A stretch of 7,008 nucleotides of DNA from an uncultured Oscillospiraceae bacterium (GTDB lineage: Bacteria; Bacillota; Clostridia; Oscillospirales; Oscillospiraceae): assembly GCA_934515035.1 (NCBI GenBank), contig CAKSXP010000095.1:1-7008 (forward strand), read 5' to 3'. The position numbers were made by a program, and so were the translations under genes. The notes beneath the pieces are model-generated. The model worked only from the letters and a program-made list of their open reading frames with translations. It was not told the origin of the DNA and ran no database searches. Numbering within the stretch: position 1 is the stretch's first letter; every line of letters starts with the position of its first letter. This document shows positions 1 through 5,636 of this stretch, piece by piece.

Positions 1-20
1 ACTGCCCGGGAATTTTTTTG
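1..20 (+). terminator. possible 3' end of an upstream terminator
   Basis: GCCCGGG at 4-10 followed by AA and seven T (13-19) looks like the closing arm and U-tract of an intrinsic terminator whose 5' arm lies left of the window. It sits about 30 bases before the first gene. It could end an upstream gene or act as an attenuator for the ANTAR gene. With the other arm not visible, this cannot be decided. Confidence 0.3.
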
Positions 21-51
21 AAAGCCTGACGGAATAAACGGAGGCGGAACC

Positions 52-642
52 ATGAGCTATCAAAAGACTCATAGGCGTGTGCTCATCGTCTCCGGCGGCG
101 ATAAGTTCTTCGATTATTTTTCGGGCATTCTGCCCCAGGCCGATTTTGACCCCATAGTCCGGGCGCACAGCGCGGGAGAGGCCAGACGGGCGCTGATCCA
201 GACTCCGGCGGACATCGTCATTATCGACACTCCGCTGCCGGATGAGCTGGGCGTTGAGTTTGCGCTGAATATTGCCGACATGAGCGCGGGCATACTTCTC
301 GTCGTCAAAAACGAACTGTACGACAAGGTAACATATAAGGTCGAGGACAGCGGCGTGCTTACGGTTTCAAAGCCAAACTCTAAACAGGCCTATTACGGCG
401 CTGTAAAGCTGCTCGCGGCGCTGAGCGTCCGCCTGCAGAAGATGGAGACAAAAAATAAGACGCTCCAGGAGAAAATGGCGGATATAAGGGCGGTCAACCG
501 CGCAAAATGGCTGCTGATCGAAAAGATGAACATGAAAGAGAGCGACGCGCATTATTTTATCGAGAAACGCGCGATGGACGCGCGTATATCCCGGCGCGAG
601 GTGGCGGAGAACATCATCCGTACATATGACGGCTACGATTGA
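52..642 (+). CDS. ANTAR-domain RNA-binding response regulator with atypical receiver domain
   Basis: The 196-residue cytoplasmic protein has an N-terminal receiver-like domain (about 8-122), a short coiled-coil linker (about 125-145) and a C-terminal ANTAR domain (about 138-192). ANTAR proteins bind paired RNA hairpins and usually prevent transcription termination. The ANTAR call rests on the run around 145-190: ADIRAVNRAKWLLIEKMNM, then the conserved Ala and aromatic positions (DAHYFIEKRAMD) and the final REVAENII. In the receiver, D59 (VIIDTPLP) fits the phospho-acceptor position and K107 (SKP) the conserved lysine. The acidic pair after strand 1 is missing (LIVSGGD instead of a DD/DE pair), so Mg2+-dependent phosphorylation is doubtful. 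GGAGG at 40-44 lies 7 bases before the ATG. In Clostridia such genes often sit beside glutamine synthetase or nitrogen genes. The upstream neighbour is outside the window, so the target is unknown. Confidence 0.85.
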   Translation: MSYQKTHRRVLIVSGGDKFFDYFSGILPQADFDPIVRAHSAGEARRALIQTPADIVIIDTPLPDELGVEFALNIADMSAGILLVVKNELYDKVTYKVEDSGVLTVSKPNSKQAYYGAVKLLAALSVRLQKMETKNKTLQEKMADIRAVNRAKWLLIEKMNMKESDAHYFIEKRAMDARISRREVAENIIRTYDGYD

Positions 643-643
643 T

Positions 644-680
644 CCCGAGAGAGGGCATTTCTGTGCCCGCGGGCTTTTTT
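644..680 (+). terminator. intrinsic terminator of the ANTAR gene
   Basis: It begins right after the stop codon. An inner stem GGGCA (653-657)/TGCCC (664-668) encloses a 6-base loop. An outer stem CCCG (644-647)/CGGG (670-673) adds four pairs across an asymmetric internal loop, followed by six T (675-680). It separates the ANTAR gene from pyrG. Its T-run also lies where the -35 region of a pyrG promoter would be. Confidence 0.7.
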
Positions 681-714
681 GGTATTATAACAATCAATAT
701 ATTGTCACGAATAA
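676..714 (+). promoter_or_regulatory. probable pyrG promoter region (weakly defined)
   Basis: This AT-rich stretch lies between the preceding terminator and the GGGC motif at 715-718. The best -10 candidates are TATATT (698-703) and TATTGT (700-705). The only -35 candidate with fair spacing is the poor TTTTTG at 676-681. From TATTGT the distance to G715 is 9 bases, somewhat long. Start at G715 is inferred from the family leader motif and not from a convincing promoter. Confidence 0.35.
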
Positions 715-799
715 GGGCGTTCATCAGCAGAAGGAGCGCTCCGCCCGCTTCTGCTGATGAATGTCCTCTTCCTGTACTGCTTAACGGAGGAATGAGTAA
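715..799 (+). promoter_or_regulatory. pyrG 5' leader: GGGC start motif, 19-bp hairpin and anti-SD tract
   Basis: GGGCGTTCATCAGCAGAAG (715-733) pairs with CTTCTGCTGATGAATGTCC (748-766): 19 pairs including two G-U, with a perfect 14-bp core (720-733/748-761) and a 14-base loop. No T-run follows, so it is not an ordinary terminator. The pyrimidine tract TCTTCC (767-772) can pair with the Shine-Dalgarno GGAGGA (786-791) with one G-U, loop 773-785. The known B. subtilis pyrG leader starts with GGGC. Low CTP stalls polymerase at C+4, G residues are added, and the poly-G end drives antitermination. Here extra G would continue the hairpin by pairing with 767-772, which would free the Shine-Dalgarno. 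Hairpin and motif are visible; the mechanism is inferred. Confidence 0.6.
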
Positions 800-2413
800 A
801 TGAAAACGGTCAAATATGTCTTTGTCACAGGCGGCGTCGTTTCCGGACTCGGAAAGGGGATAACGGCGGCGTCGTTGGGCAGGCTTCTGAAGGCGCGCGG
901 GCTAAAGGTCGCGGCGCAGAAGCTGGACCCCTACATCAATGTCGATCCCGGTACCATGAGCCCGTATCAGCACGGGGAGGTCTATGTCACGGAGGACGGG
1001 GCCGAAACGGACCTCGACCTCGGCCACTATGAGCGGTTCATCGACGAGAACCTGAACATGTTCTCGAACCTTACCTCCGGCAAGGTATACTGGAACGTGC
1101 TGAACAAGGAGCGCCGCGGCGAATACCTCGGCGAGACGGTGCAGGTCATACCCCATGTCACGAACGAGATCAAATCATTCATATATAACGTCGGCCGCGA
1201 GACCGACGCGGACGTGGTCATAACGGAGGTCGGAGGAACGACCGGCGATATCGAGAGCCAGCCGTTTCTGGAGGCCATACGTCAGGTCGGGCTCGAGGTC
1301 GGACAGGAAAACTCGCTGTATATCCACGTTACGCTCGTGCCGTATCTGCGCGGCTCCGACGAGCACAAGAGCAAGCCGACCCAGCACTCCGTCAAGGAGC
1401 TTCAGGGCATGGGCATCAAGCCGGACATAATCGTGCTGCGCTGCGACGAGCCTCTGGAGGACAGCATTTTCAAAAAGATCGCCCTGTTCTGCAACGTAAA
1501 GCCGGACTGCGTTATCGAGAACATGACGATCCCGGTCCTGTATGAGGCGCCGGTCATGCTCCAGAAAGAGCATTTTTCCGATATCGTCTGCCGCGAACTC
1601 GGCATATATGCGCCGGATCTTGACATGGACGACTGGAACGCAATGCTGGACAACATCCGCCACTGTGACCGCGAGGTCACCATCGGCCTTGTCGGAAAGT
1701 ATGTGCAGCTGCACGACGCATATCTCTCCGTTGCGGAGGCTCTGCGCCATGCGGGCTATACCTTCCGCACCAGCGTAAAAATAAAGTGGATAGACTCCGA
1801 AACGGTGACGGAGGATACCATCGACGGGATACTTGCCGATTGCAGCGGCGTTATAGTTCCCGGCGGTTTCGGCAACCGCGGCATCGAGGGCAAGATACTC
1901 ACGGCCGATTACTGCCGCCGGAAGAATATTCCGTATCTTGGGATCTGCCTTGGCATGCAGGTCGCGGTCATCGCCTTTGCAAGGAGCGTCTGCGGCATGG
2001 CGGACGCAAACTCCAAAGAGTTTGACGAAGACAGCACGCATAAGATAATCGATTTTCTTCCAGATCAGGACGACAATACGAACAAGGGCGGCACGCTCCG
2101 CCTCGGCGCATATCCGTGCAGGATCGAAAAGGACAGCCAGATGTACCGCTGCTACGGCGAGGAGATGATATCCGAGCGTCACAGGCACCGGTATGAATTC
2201 AACAACGATTTCCGCGAGGCGCTGACCGAGGCGGGACTCGTCATCAGCGGCACGTCGCCGGACGGCTATATAGTCGAGACCGTCGAGATACCGGAAAACG
2301 ACTATTACATCGGCGTTCAGTTCCATCCGGAGTTCAAGAGCCGCCCCAACAGGGCTCATCCGCTTTTCATCGGACTGGTCGAGGCCGCGCTGAAAAAACA
2401 GGAAAAGCAATAA
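800..2413 (+). CDS. pyrG: CTP synthase (glutamine-hydrolysing)
   Basis: This enzyme makes CTP from UTP, ATP and glutamine, the last step of de novo pyrimidine nucleotide synthesis, in the cytoplasm. The 537 residues match the usual full length. The N-terminal synthetase domain (1 to about 270) shows the P-loop [10 protein letters not shown] (11-20), [20 protein letters not shown] (49-68), the Mg2+/nucleotide residues D73 and E143 (in [13 protein letters not shown]), and [10 protein letters not shown] (192-201). The C-terminal class I glutamine amidotransferase domain (about 290-537) shows PGGFGNRG (354-361), the nucleophile C383 in GICLGMQ, and H509/E511 in GVQFHPEF. All catalytic residues are present. 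GGAGG at 786-790 is 9 bases from this ATG. An ATG at 792 gives only a 3-codon frame. The gene has its own leader and is not in an operon: a terminator lies before it and the next gene is convergent. Confidence 0.98.
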   Translation: MKTVKYVFVTGGVVSGLGKGITAASLGRLLKARGLKVAAQKLDPYINVDPGTMSPYQHGEVYVTEDGAETDLDLGHYERFIDENLNMFSNLTSGKVYWNVLNKERRGEYLGETVQVIPHVTNEIKSFIYNVGRETDADVVITEVGGTTGDIESQPFLEAIRQVGLEVGQENSLYIHVTLVPYLRGSDEHKSKPTQHSVKELQGMGIKPDIIVLRCDEPLEDSIFKKIALFCNVKPDCVIENMTIPVLYEAPVMLQKEHFSDIVCRELGIYAPDLDMDDWNAMLDNIRHCDREVTIGLVGKYVQLHDAYLSVAEALRHAGYTFRTSVKIKWIDSETVTEDTIDGILADCSGVIVPGGFGNRGIEGKILTADYCRRKNIPYLGICLGMQVAVIAFARSVCGMADANSKEFDEDSTHKIIDFLPDQDDNTNKGGTLRLGAYPCRIEKDSQMYRCYGEEMISERHRHRYEFNNDFREALTEAGLVISGTSPDGYIVETVEIPENDYYIGVQFHPEFKSRPNRAHPLFIGLVEAALKKQEKQ

Positions 2414-2420
2414 AAACAAA

Positions 2421-2451
2421 AACAGGGACGCACTTCATGTGCGTCCCTGTT
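2421..2451. terminator. shared terminator between convergent pyrG and CNNM genes
   Basis: AACAGGGACGCAC (2421-2433) and GTGCGTCCCTGTT (2439-2451) form a perfect 13-bp stem with the loop TTCAT. Read leftward it is followed by TTTGTTTTTATT (complement of 2409-2420), a good U-tract, so it is a strong terminator for the leftward operon. Read rightward the following CAATACTATTT is a weak tract, so it ends pyrG less efficiently. Confidence 0.9.
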
Positions 2452-2467
2452 CAATACTATTTGGAGG

Positions 2468-3721
2468 TTATTTTACTTCAACGAGCACCTTTTCAACTCT
2501 CAGGCCGTCGTCGTCCATCTCCAGCACGGTGACATGCATATTCAGAACATCGAAGCTGTCGCCGGCCTTCGGGAAAGCGCCGAAGGACTCGATCGTCCAG
2601 CCGCCGACCGTGGAGCTTTCGCTTTCCGGAAGCTCACCGTCGAGCTCATCCTCGATAAGCTCGAGGAAGTCGGACATGCTCATGTCGCCGTCGAGTTCGT
2701 ATTTTCCCTCGCTGCGCTCGACGACCTCGGTCTCGATCTCGTCGGATTCGTCCCATATGTCGCCGACTATCTGCTCCATGACATCCTCCATCGTGATGAC
2801 GCCCATGGAGCCGCCGTATTCGTCCGTAACTATCGCGATGTGGGTCTTTGCCCGGCGCAGCTCCGAAAGGACCGCGGGCAGCTTCATCGTCTTATATACA
2901 TAGCAGGGCTCGATCAGAAGCGTGCGGATGTCGGGATGCGGCGTGTCGAGCATCGCCTTGAAGAGATGGTTGAGATACAGAACGCCGATGATGTTGTCGA
3001 TGCTGTCCTCATAAACCGGTATGCGCGAATACGGGGAGTTTTCGACCAGAGCCATGATCTCGTTCCAGTCGTCGTCGATATCGATGGTCTCCATATCGAC
3101 GCGGGCGGTCATGACTTCGCTTGCGGAGATCTCGGAGAAATCCAGCGCCGCCTGAAGCAGATCGGAGCGCTCTTCGTCGATAATGCCCTCGTCCTCGACA
3201 GTCTCGATTATGGACTGGAGTTCCTCGACCGCGGACTCTTCGTCGCTGCGTTCCTCCTCGCCCTTCATGGGCTTCGTTATGAGGCGGGCCAGACCGACGA
3301 CCAGCCATACGACAGGATACAGCACTATCATCAGGAACCTGACGGGATAGGATATGACGCAGGCCAAGCGGTTTGCGTTTTTCTTTGCTATTATCTTGGG
3401 CGCGGTCTCGCCGAATATTATGACGGCAACGGTCATGATCGCGGTGGCGACGGCGGTATATTTTTCCCAGTTGAGCAGCACCATGATGACGCTCGTCAGC
3501 GAGGATGCCGCGATGTTGACAAGGTTGTTGCCTATGAGTATCGTGCCGAGCGCGGAGTCAAACCTGTCAACTATGCCGCAGGCGAGCTTTGCGCCGCGGT
3601 TTCCGTTTTCCGCCGCGGACTCAAGCCGCATGCGGTTGGCGCTGGACAGGCACATTTCGGAAGCGGAGAAGAAGCCCGAAAGAATGAGGCAGGCGATTAT
3701 GCCGATAAAATACCAGATCAT
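2468..3721 (-). CDS. CNNM/CorC (HlyC) family membrane protein, second of tandem pair
   Basis: The 417-residue inner-membrane protein belongs to the CNNM/CorB family, implicated in Mg2+/Co2+ transport or homeostasis and often labelled hemolysin-related. The N-terminal DUF21 (CNNM) domain, about 1-150, has membrane segments near 3-25, 58-84, 88-107 and 122-147. It carries SGFFSASE (15-22), a conserved IGNN (63-66) and the signature GETAPK (104-109). A cytoplasmic CBS pair follows (about 203-265 and 270-330), with SRIPVYEDSIDNIIGVLY at 232-249 and DEYGGSMGVITMEDVMEQIVGDIWDE at 300-325 (split here for reference: DEYGGSMG, ITMEDVMEQ, GDIWDE). The C-terminal CorC_HlyC domain is about 340-415. Its ATG overlaps the stop of the upstream paralogue (ATGA, 3718-3721), so translation is probably coupled. 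The purine-rich end of that gene supplies the ribosome binding site. The transported ion cannot be read from sequence. Confidence 0.93.
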   Translation of the reverse strand: MIWYFIGIIACLILSGFFSASEMCLSSANRMRLESAAENGNRGAKLACGIVDRFDSALGTILIGNNLVNIAASSLTSVIMVLLNWEKYTAVATAIMTVAVIIFGETAPKIIAKKNANRLACVISYPVRFLMIVLYPVVWLVVGLARLITKPMKGEEERSDEESAVEELQSIIETVEDEGIIDEERSDLLQAALDFSEISASEVMTARVDMETIDIDDDWNEIMALVENSPYSRIPVYEDSIDNIIGVLYLNHLFKAMLDTPHPDIRTLLIEPCYVYKTMKLPAVLSELRRAKTHIAIVTDEYGGSMGVITMEDVMEQIVGDIWDESDEIETEVVERSEGKYELDGDMSMSDFLELIEDELDGELPESESSTVGGWTIESFGAFPKAGDSFDVLNMHVTVLEMDDDGLRVEKVLVEVK

Positions 3722-5001
3722 TCCTCTTTGCCCCCTTCCTCCTGCTCCGCGGGCAGAATGCGGAAGGTGAGCTTGGTTATGCGGTGCATATGCATTCCCG
3801 TTATGGTTATCTCAAGCTCGTGATAGCGGAAGCTGTCGCCCTCCGTGGGCAGAAGCTCGAACTGTTCATAGGCCCATTCGCCCAGCAGCTTGTGCTCCCA
3901 GTCATTGTCCTCGGGGTCGTCGTAGCCGAGAAGCTCAAAGGCTTCCTCAATGTCCAGCTCCGCGCTCATTTCGATGCTGCCGTCGGGGTTCTTTGTGACG
4001 GTCTCGACGATATCGTCGTCCTCGTCCCAAATCTCGCCGACGAGTTCTTCGAGCATATCCTCGATAGTCACGATGCCGAGCGTGCCGCCGTAGTTATCCG
4101 TGACGACGGCGATGTTGAGCTTTTTCCGGCTCATCTCGGGCAGCAGCTCGTCGATATTCGTGCTCTGGTGGACGAAAAAGGCTTCGTCCATCAGCGGCTC
4201 GATCCTGACGGAAGGCCCCTCGCGGAGGTAGGCCTTTATGTATTTGCGGATCTGGAGTATGCCGATGATGTTGTCGATACTGCCGCGATAGACGGGCAGA
4301 CGGCTGTGCTTGACGTGCCTTACGGTTTCGAGCACCTCGTCCGTCGGCGCGTTCACGTCCACGGCGTCCAGATCGACGCGGGCCGTCAGTATGCTCTCCA
4401 CGGTGACGTCCCCGAACATCAGGGCGGAGTGGACAAGCTCGCTGCGGTCCTCGCCGAGCTCGCCCTCGTCCTTGAGGTTTTCGATTATGTCATAAAGTTC
4501 GTCTTCCGTTACCGTGACCTCGGGGTCGCCCTTTGTAAGGCGGGCGAAGAAATTGCCGAAGGCGGTCAATACCCTGGCTACCGGGGAGAAAATGGTCATA
4601 AAAAAGCACAGCGAACCGGCGGTAGCCAGGGCGAACCGCTCGCTGTATTTTTTTCCGATGCACTTTGGCAGCATTTCGCCGACGAAGAAAACGACGATCG
4701 TTGTTATGACCGTGCTCCATGCGACGACGGAGATGCCCCACCTGTGCGTCACCAGAACGGTGACATAGGAGGCGGCGGCCAGGTGCACGATGTTTGTGCC
4801 GATAAGGAGCGTGGTTATCGCGGAGTCGAAGTGGTCAAGGACCTTCATGGCCTTGACCGCGCGCTTATCGCCGCGATCCACACCGGCTTTTATCCTGAGT
4901 TTGCTGACGGACGAGAAAGCCGTTTCGGCAATGGCGAAATAGGCCGCCATTGCAAGCAGAAAAGCTATCAAAATCCAAGGTAAAGGATTGCCTTCGTCCA
5001 T
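3718..5001 (-). CDS. CNNM/CorC (HlyC) family membrane protein, first of tandem pair
   Basis: The 427-residue protein is a paralogue of the following gene with the same order of domains. The DUF21 membrane domain (about 1-155) has segments near 8-30, 62-86, 90-108 and 125-150, with AYFAIAETAFS (20-30), IGTN (67-70) and the signature GEMLPK (108-113). The CBS pair spans about 203-330, with SRLPVYRGSIDNIIGIL at 233-249, TDNYGGTLGIVTIEDMLEEL at 301-320 and GEIWDE at 322-327. The CorC_HlyC domain is about 340-415, followed by an acidic tail EQEEGGKEE. It is the first gene after the 5053-5081 promoter, with a leader of about 45 bases. GGAG at 5014-5017 is about 12 bases upstream of the ATG, slightly far. 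No in-frame alternative start exists because a stop codon lies just upstream. CNNM proteins dimerise through CBS and membrane domains, so a heterodimer with its neighbour is plausible (inference). Confidence 0.93.
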   Translation of the reverse strand: MDEGNPLPWILIAFLLAMAAYFAIAETAFSSVSKLRIKAGVDRGDKRAVKAMKVLDHFDSAITTLLIGTNIVHLAAASYVTVLVTHRWGISVVAWSTVITTIVVFFVGEMLPKCIGKKYSERFALATAGSLCFFMTIFSPVARVLTAFGNFFARLTKGDPEVTVTEDELYDIIENLKDEGELGEDRSELVHSALMFGDVTVESILTARVDLDAVDVNAPTDEVLETVRHVKHSRLPVYRGSIDNIIGILQIRKYIKAYLREGPSVRIEPLMDEAFFVHQSTNIDELLPEMSRKKLNIAVVTDNYGGTLGIVTIEDMLEELVGEIWDEDDDIVETVTKNPDGSIEMSAELDIEEAFELLGYDDPEDNDWEHKLLGEWAYEQFELLPTEGDSFRYHELEITITGMHMHRITKLTFRILPAEQEEGGKEE

Positions 5002-5052
5002 ACGGACTGATCACTCCAATCATGTAATTAGCATTTTTTGATATTGCTCCAT

Positions 5053-5081
5053 AGTATAGCATAATATATCCGGCGCGTCAA
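5053..5081 (-). promoter_or_regulatory. sigma-A promoter of the CNNM operon
   Basis: On the minus strand: -35 TTGACG (complement of 5076-5081), a 17-base spacer (5059-5075), and -10 TATACT (5053-5058) preceded by TGC, an extended -10. Five of six bases match the consensus in each box. The start is expected near 5046, giving a leader of about 45 bases. The -35 box lies inside one arm of the hairpin at 5071-5101. Confidence 0.85.
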
Positions 5082-5114
5082 TTAAATGCATTGGCGCGCC
5101 GTTTTTTTCTTTTT
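5071..5114 (+). terminator. hairpin with T-tract on the plus strand, in a leftward gene block
   Basis: CGGCGCGTCAAT (5071-5082) pairs with ATTGGCGCGCCG (5090-5101): 12 pairs, one G-U, loop TAAATGC, then T7-C-T5 (5102-5114). As a rightward terminator it is textbook, yet no rightward gene precedes it. For the leftward pseudokinase gene ending at 5121 it is the only hairpin present, but it is followed on that strand by GATATATTATG and not by a U-tract. Leftward termination should therefore be weak. Confidence 0.7.
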
Positions 5115-5120
5115 CGACCG

Positions 5121-5615
5121 TTACAGAACGATATCCGGCTTCATATCGACGCCGTTGTAATAGAGCGCTTCCTGCTCGTTTGCAAAGGTGCCGCTGTTCG
5201 CCGGAACAAAAACGGCCAGATCGTAAAGCGGGCGGAGCTCCGGGTGCAGCGAATAGACGCCCTCGATTATATTCAGCTTCTTTGCGGGCGCAGGCATTGC
5301 CGGCATATATGCCATCGCAACGAAGGAAAAGACACGGAATACGACGTCCTTACCCTCTTTAAGCGGCTCTATGACCTCGGTCTTGAGCCGCTGCCAGTCG
5401 AGCTTTCCGCCCGGTGTTCCGAGCACCTCCGGCGTCAGCTCGTCGGCCGGCCTGTTGTAGTTCGAGGTGTGGAAAACGTTGCATTTGTACTTTTGCTGAA
5501 GCTCTAGGGCGAGGGCCGCGCCGGCCTCGTGGCCCGGCCCGTCGATCGCGATGACGACGTGGTCCTTCTGCGACATCAGTTCTTCAAGCTTTTGGGTCAG
5601 TATTTCAGAAATCAT
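5121..5615 (-). CDS. degenerate uridine-kinase-like protein (probable pseudokinase)
   Basis: The 164-residue soluble protein resembles the clostridial 'uridine kinase family' P-loop proteins. Family-typical stretches remain: VVIAIDG (20-26), KCNVFH (44-49), TPGGKLDWQRL (67-77), VIEPLKEG (81-88) and LNIIEGVYSLHPELRPLYDL (114-133). Functional ones do not. Where the family has DGxCGSGKTT the protein reads DGPGHEAGAA (25-34), losing the Walker A Lys and Thr. The MDDFF-type motif is TSNYN (50-54). The RPYD-type motif is RVFS (94-97). The arginine-rich LID helix and conserved RW segment are missing after VFVPAN, while the C-terminal end (EQEALYYNG to PDIVL) still matches the family's last strand. 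It is therefore about 30-40 residues short by internal loss. AAAGGTG lies 7 bases before the ATG, and the MATE gene ends 21 bases upstream. It probably has no kinase activity; its role is unknown. Family features are from memory. Confidence 0.75.
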   Translation of the reverse strand: MISEILTQKLEELMSQKDHVVIAIDGPGHEAGAALALELQQKYKCNVFHTSNYNRPADELTPEVLGTPGGKLDWQRLKTEVIEPLKEGKDVVFRVFSFVAMAYMPAMPAPAKKLNIIEGVYSLHPELRPLYDLAVFVPANSGTFANEQEALYYNGVDMKPDIVL

Positions 5616-5636
5616 TGTAAATCACCTTTCGAATAA

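Noticed and set aside
653..668. Hairpin with a 6-base loop next to an ANTAR gene, as a possible ANTAR RNA target
   Set aside because: The loop TTTCTG lacks the A at position 1 and G at position 4 expected of ANTAR-bound hexaloops, and there is no second matching hairpin. It is better explained as a terminator.
702..707. TTGTCA as a good -35 box upstream of pyrG
   Set aside because: No -10-like hexamer occurs 16-18 bases downstream; that place is inside the hairpin arm (TCAGCAG).
792..803. Three-codon frame ATG AGT AAA TGA overlapping the pyrG start (TGA shares bases with the pyrG ATG)
   Set aside because: Its ATG is only 1 base from GGAGG, too close for initiation, whereas the pyrG ATG is 9 bases away. 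It is probably chance.
1175..2419. 414-codon open frame antisense to pyrG
   Set aside because: It lies opposite a fully conserved CTP synthase, shows no recognisable domain and has no own ribosome binding context. It is a by-product of codon bias.
2534..4983. Two long plus-strand open frames (429 and 399 codons) opposite the CNNM genes
   Set aside because: Composition is mirror-image of the CNNM codons (rich in D, V, H, R, A), no domain is recognisable, and both end where the real genes' frame shifts. They are shadows.
5002..5046. Mg2+-sensing riboswitch (M-box or ykkC-like) in the CNNM leader
   Set aside because: The predicted leader is only about 45 bases long with no extended pairing. 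It is too short for these riboswitches.
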